A DNA stretch of 21,607 nucleotides, taken from NCBI GenBank assembly GCA_016295225.1, contig JAEDLP010000016.1, positions 1 to 21,607 of the forward strand, in the 5' to 3' direction. This stretch comes from Oscillospiraceae bacterium (lineage in GTDB: Bacteria; Bacillota; Clostridia; Oscillospirales; Oscillospiraceae). Below, piece after piece: positions 20,859 to 21,607 of the stretch. The notes under the pieces were generated by a model, which saw only the letters and a list, made by a program, of their open reading frames with translations, was not told where the DNA came from and did not search any database. Numbering within the stretch: the first letter of the stretch is position 1; every line of letters starts with the position of its first letter. The position numbers and the translations under genes are program-made.

Positions 20859-21607
20859 ATGAAGAAAATCCTCAGTCTGCTCCGCCGCTGCGTGGAGGAT
20901 TACGATATGATTCAGGCCGGCGACCGGGTGGCCGTGGGGGTCTCCGGGGGCAAGGATTCCCTGGTATTGCTGGCCTCCCTGGCCCGGCTGTCCCAATTCT
21001 ATCCCCAAACATTCACCGTGGAGGCCTTCACCGTGGACATGGGCATCGAGGGCATGGACTTCTCGGGGGTGGCCCAGTTCTGCGAGGAGCTGGGGGTCCC
21101 CTACCACATCATCCCCACCCAGATCAACAAGGTCATCTTCGAGACCCGGAAGGAGAAGAACCCCTGCGCCCTCTGCGCCAAGATGCGGAAGGGCTCCCTC
21201 CACGAAGGGATTCTGGCCCACGGCATCCATAAGGTCGCCCTGGGCCACCACTACGACGACGCGGTGGAGACCTTCTTCCTGTCCCTGTTCTACGAGGGGC
21301 GGATCTCCTGCTTCCACCCGGTCACCTACCTGGACCGCTCGGATGTGACCCAGATCCGTCCCCTCCTCTACGTCAGTGAGTCCATGGTCCGGGAGGCCGC
21401 CCAGCGGCTCCAGATGCCCGTGGTCCACAACCCCTGTCCCGCCGACGGCAACACGAAACGCCAGGAGGTCAAGGACCTCATCGCCGGTCTGGAGGGCCAG
21501 TACCCCAAGCTGAAGGAGTACGTCTTCTCCTCCATGCAGCGGCTCCCCCTGACCAACTGGGCGCCGCGAGAGCTGAAGCGCCGCCCGCCCACGGAGGAGG
21601 TTGGAAC
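20859..21607 (+). CDS. TtcA-family tRNA thiolation ATPase, 3'-truncated by window edge
   Basis: The first 249 codons of a PP-loop (adenine nucleotide alpha-hydrolase) enzyme are visible. The ATP-binding P-loop is SGGKDS (29-34). Cys103 and Cys106 in NPCALCAKMRKG and Cys193 in HNPCPADGNTKRQ match the three cysteines that bind the [4Fe-4S] cluster in TtcA. GHHYDDAVET (129-138) is the second PP-loop signature. TtcA makes 2-thiocytidine at position 32 of certain tRNAs; Firmicutes paralogues of this family may act on another tRNA or base, so the exact modification is left open. AGGAGGG (20844-20850) lies eight bases before the ATG. The frame stays open to the last base of the window. It is divergent from rplM; no convincing promoter was found in the 120 bases in front. 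Confidence 0.88.
   Translation, partial: MKKILSLLRRCVEDYDMIQAGDRVAVGVSGGKDSLVLLASLARLSQFYPQTFTVEAFTVDMGIEGMDFSGVAQFCEELGVPYHIIPTQINKVIFETRKEKNPCALCAKMRKGSLHEGILAHGIHKVALGHHYDDAVETFFLSLFYEGRISCFHPVTYLDRSDVTQIRPLLYVSESMVREAAQRLQMPVVHNPCPADGNTKRQEVKDLIAGLEGQYPKLKEYVFSSMQRLPLTNWAPRELKRRPPTEEVG

Noticed and set aside
1..21607. CRISPR arrays, insertion sequences, prophage, toxin-antitoxin or secondary-metabolite clusters
   Set aside because: No spaced repeat array, transposase, integrase, phage structural gene or paired small toxin/antitoxin frames were found on either strand.

Overview
The window looks like chromosomal DNA of a GC-rich Firmicute, most likely a gut Clostridia of the Oscillospiraceae (Flavonifractor / Intestinimonas / Lawsonibacter type). 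This rests on consistent AGGAGG-type ribosome binding sites, consensus SigA promoters, the Firmicutes gene order rplU-prp-rpmA-obgE with an N-terminally extended L27, an anaerobic-style acetyl-CoA thiolase, and strong preference for GCC/CTG/CGG codons. Genus-level placement is inference. I found no insertion sequence, phage gene or CRISPR array.

Left edge (1-720): the end of an AT-richer MerR-family regulator, a repeat- and hairpin-containing spacer, then a tRNA-Val(GAC) gene on the minus strand with its own promoter and terminator. From 839 to 4966: a solitary AlbA_2/GHKL-type putative regulator (+), converging through a shared terminator on a LuxR-type regulator (-), which is divergent from a highly expressed acetyl-CoA acetyltransferase gene (+).

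From 5150 to 8966: a probable operon of a SulP anion transporter, prmA (L11 methyltransferase) and a calcineurin-like phosphoesterase with an SH3-like tail. From 9040 to 11479: the ribosomal operon rplU-prp-rpmA, with a probable L21 leader, followed by obgE after a terminator.

From 11524 to 14340 on the minus strand: degV and two tandemly duplicated HAD-IIA phosphatases, each with its own terminator. From 14525 to 18098: a FadH/BaiCD-like flavin oxidoreductase (-), trailed by a frameshifted or truncated TIGR04076-like remnant, divergent from a stand-alone gene for the C-terminal (COG3581-like) half of 2-hydroxyacyl-CoA dehydratase activases (+).

From 18161 to 20737 on the minus strand: rplM-rpsI with a probable L13 leader, then an aldo/keto reductase and a small PH-like protein with a charged tail. 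The right edge holds the start of a TtcA-type tRNA thiolation ATPase, cut by the window end.

Most of the content is housekeeping translation genes (L13, S9, L21, L27, Prp, Obg, PrmA, tRNA, TtcA-like) interleaved with anaerobic redox and acyl-CoA enzymes. I see no clear novel defence or mobile system. The best leads are the oxidoreductase / solitary activase-domain pair, the TIGR04076 remnant, the HAD duplication with a nearly identical core, and the structured ribosomal-protein leaders.
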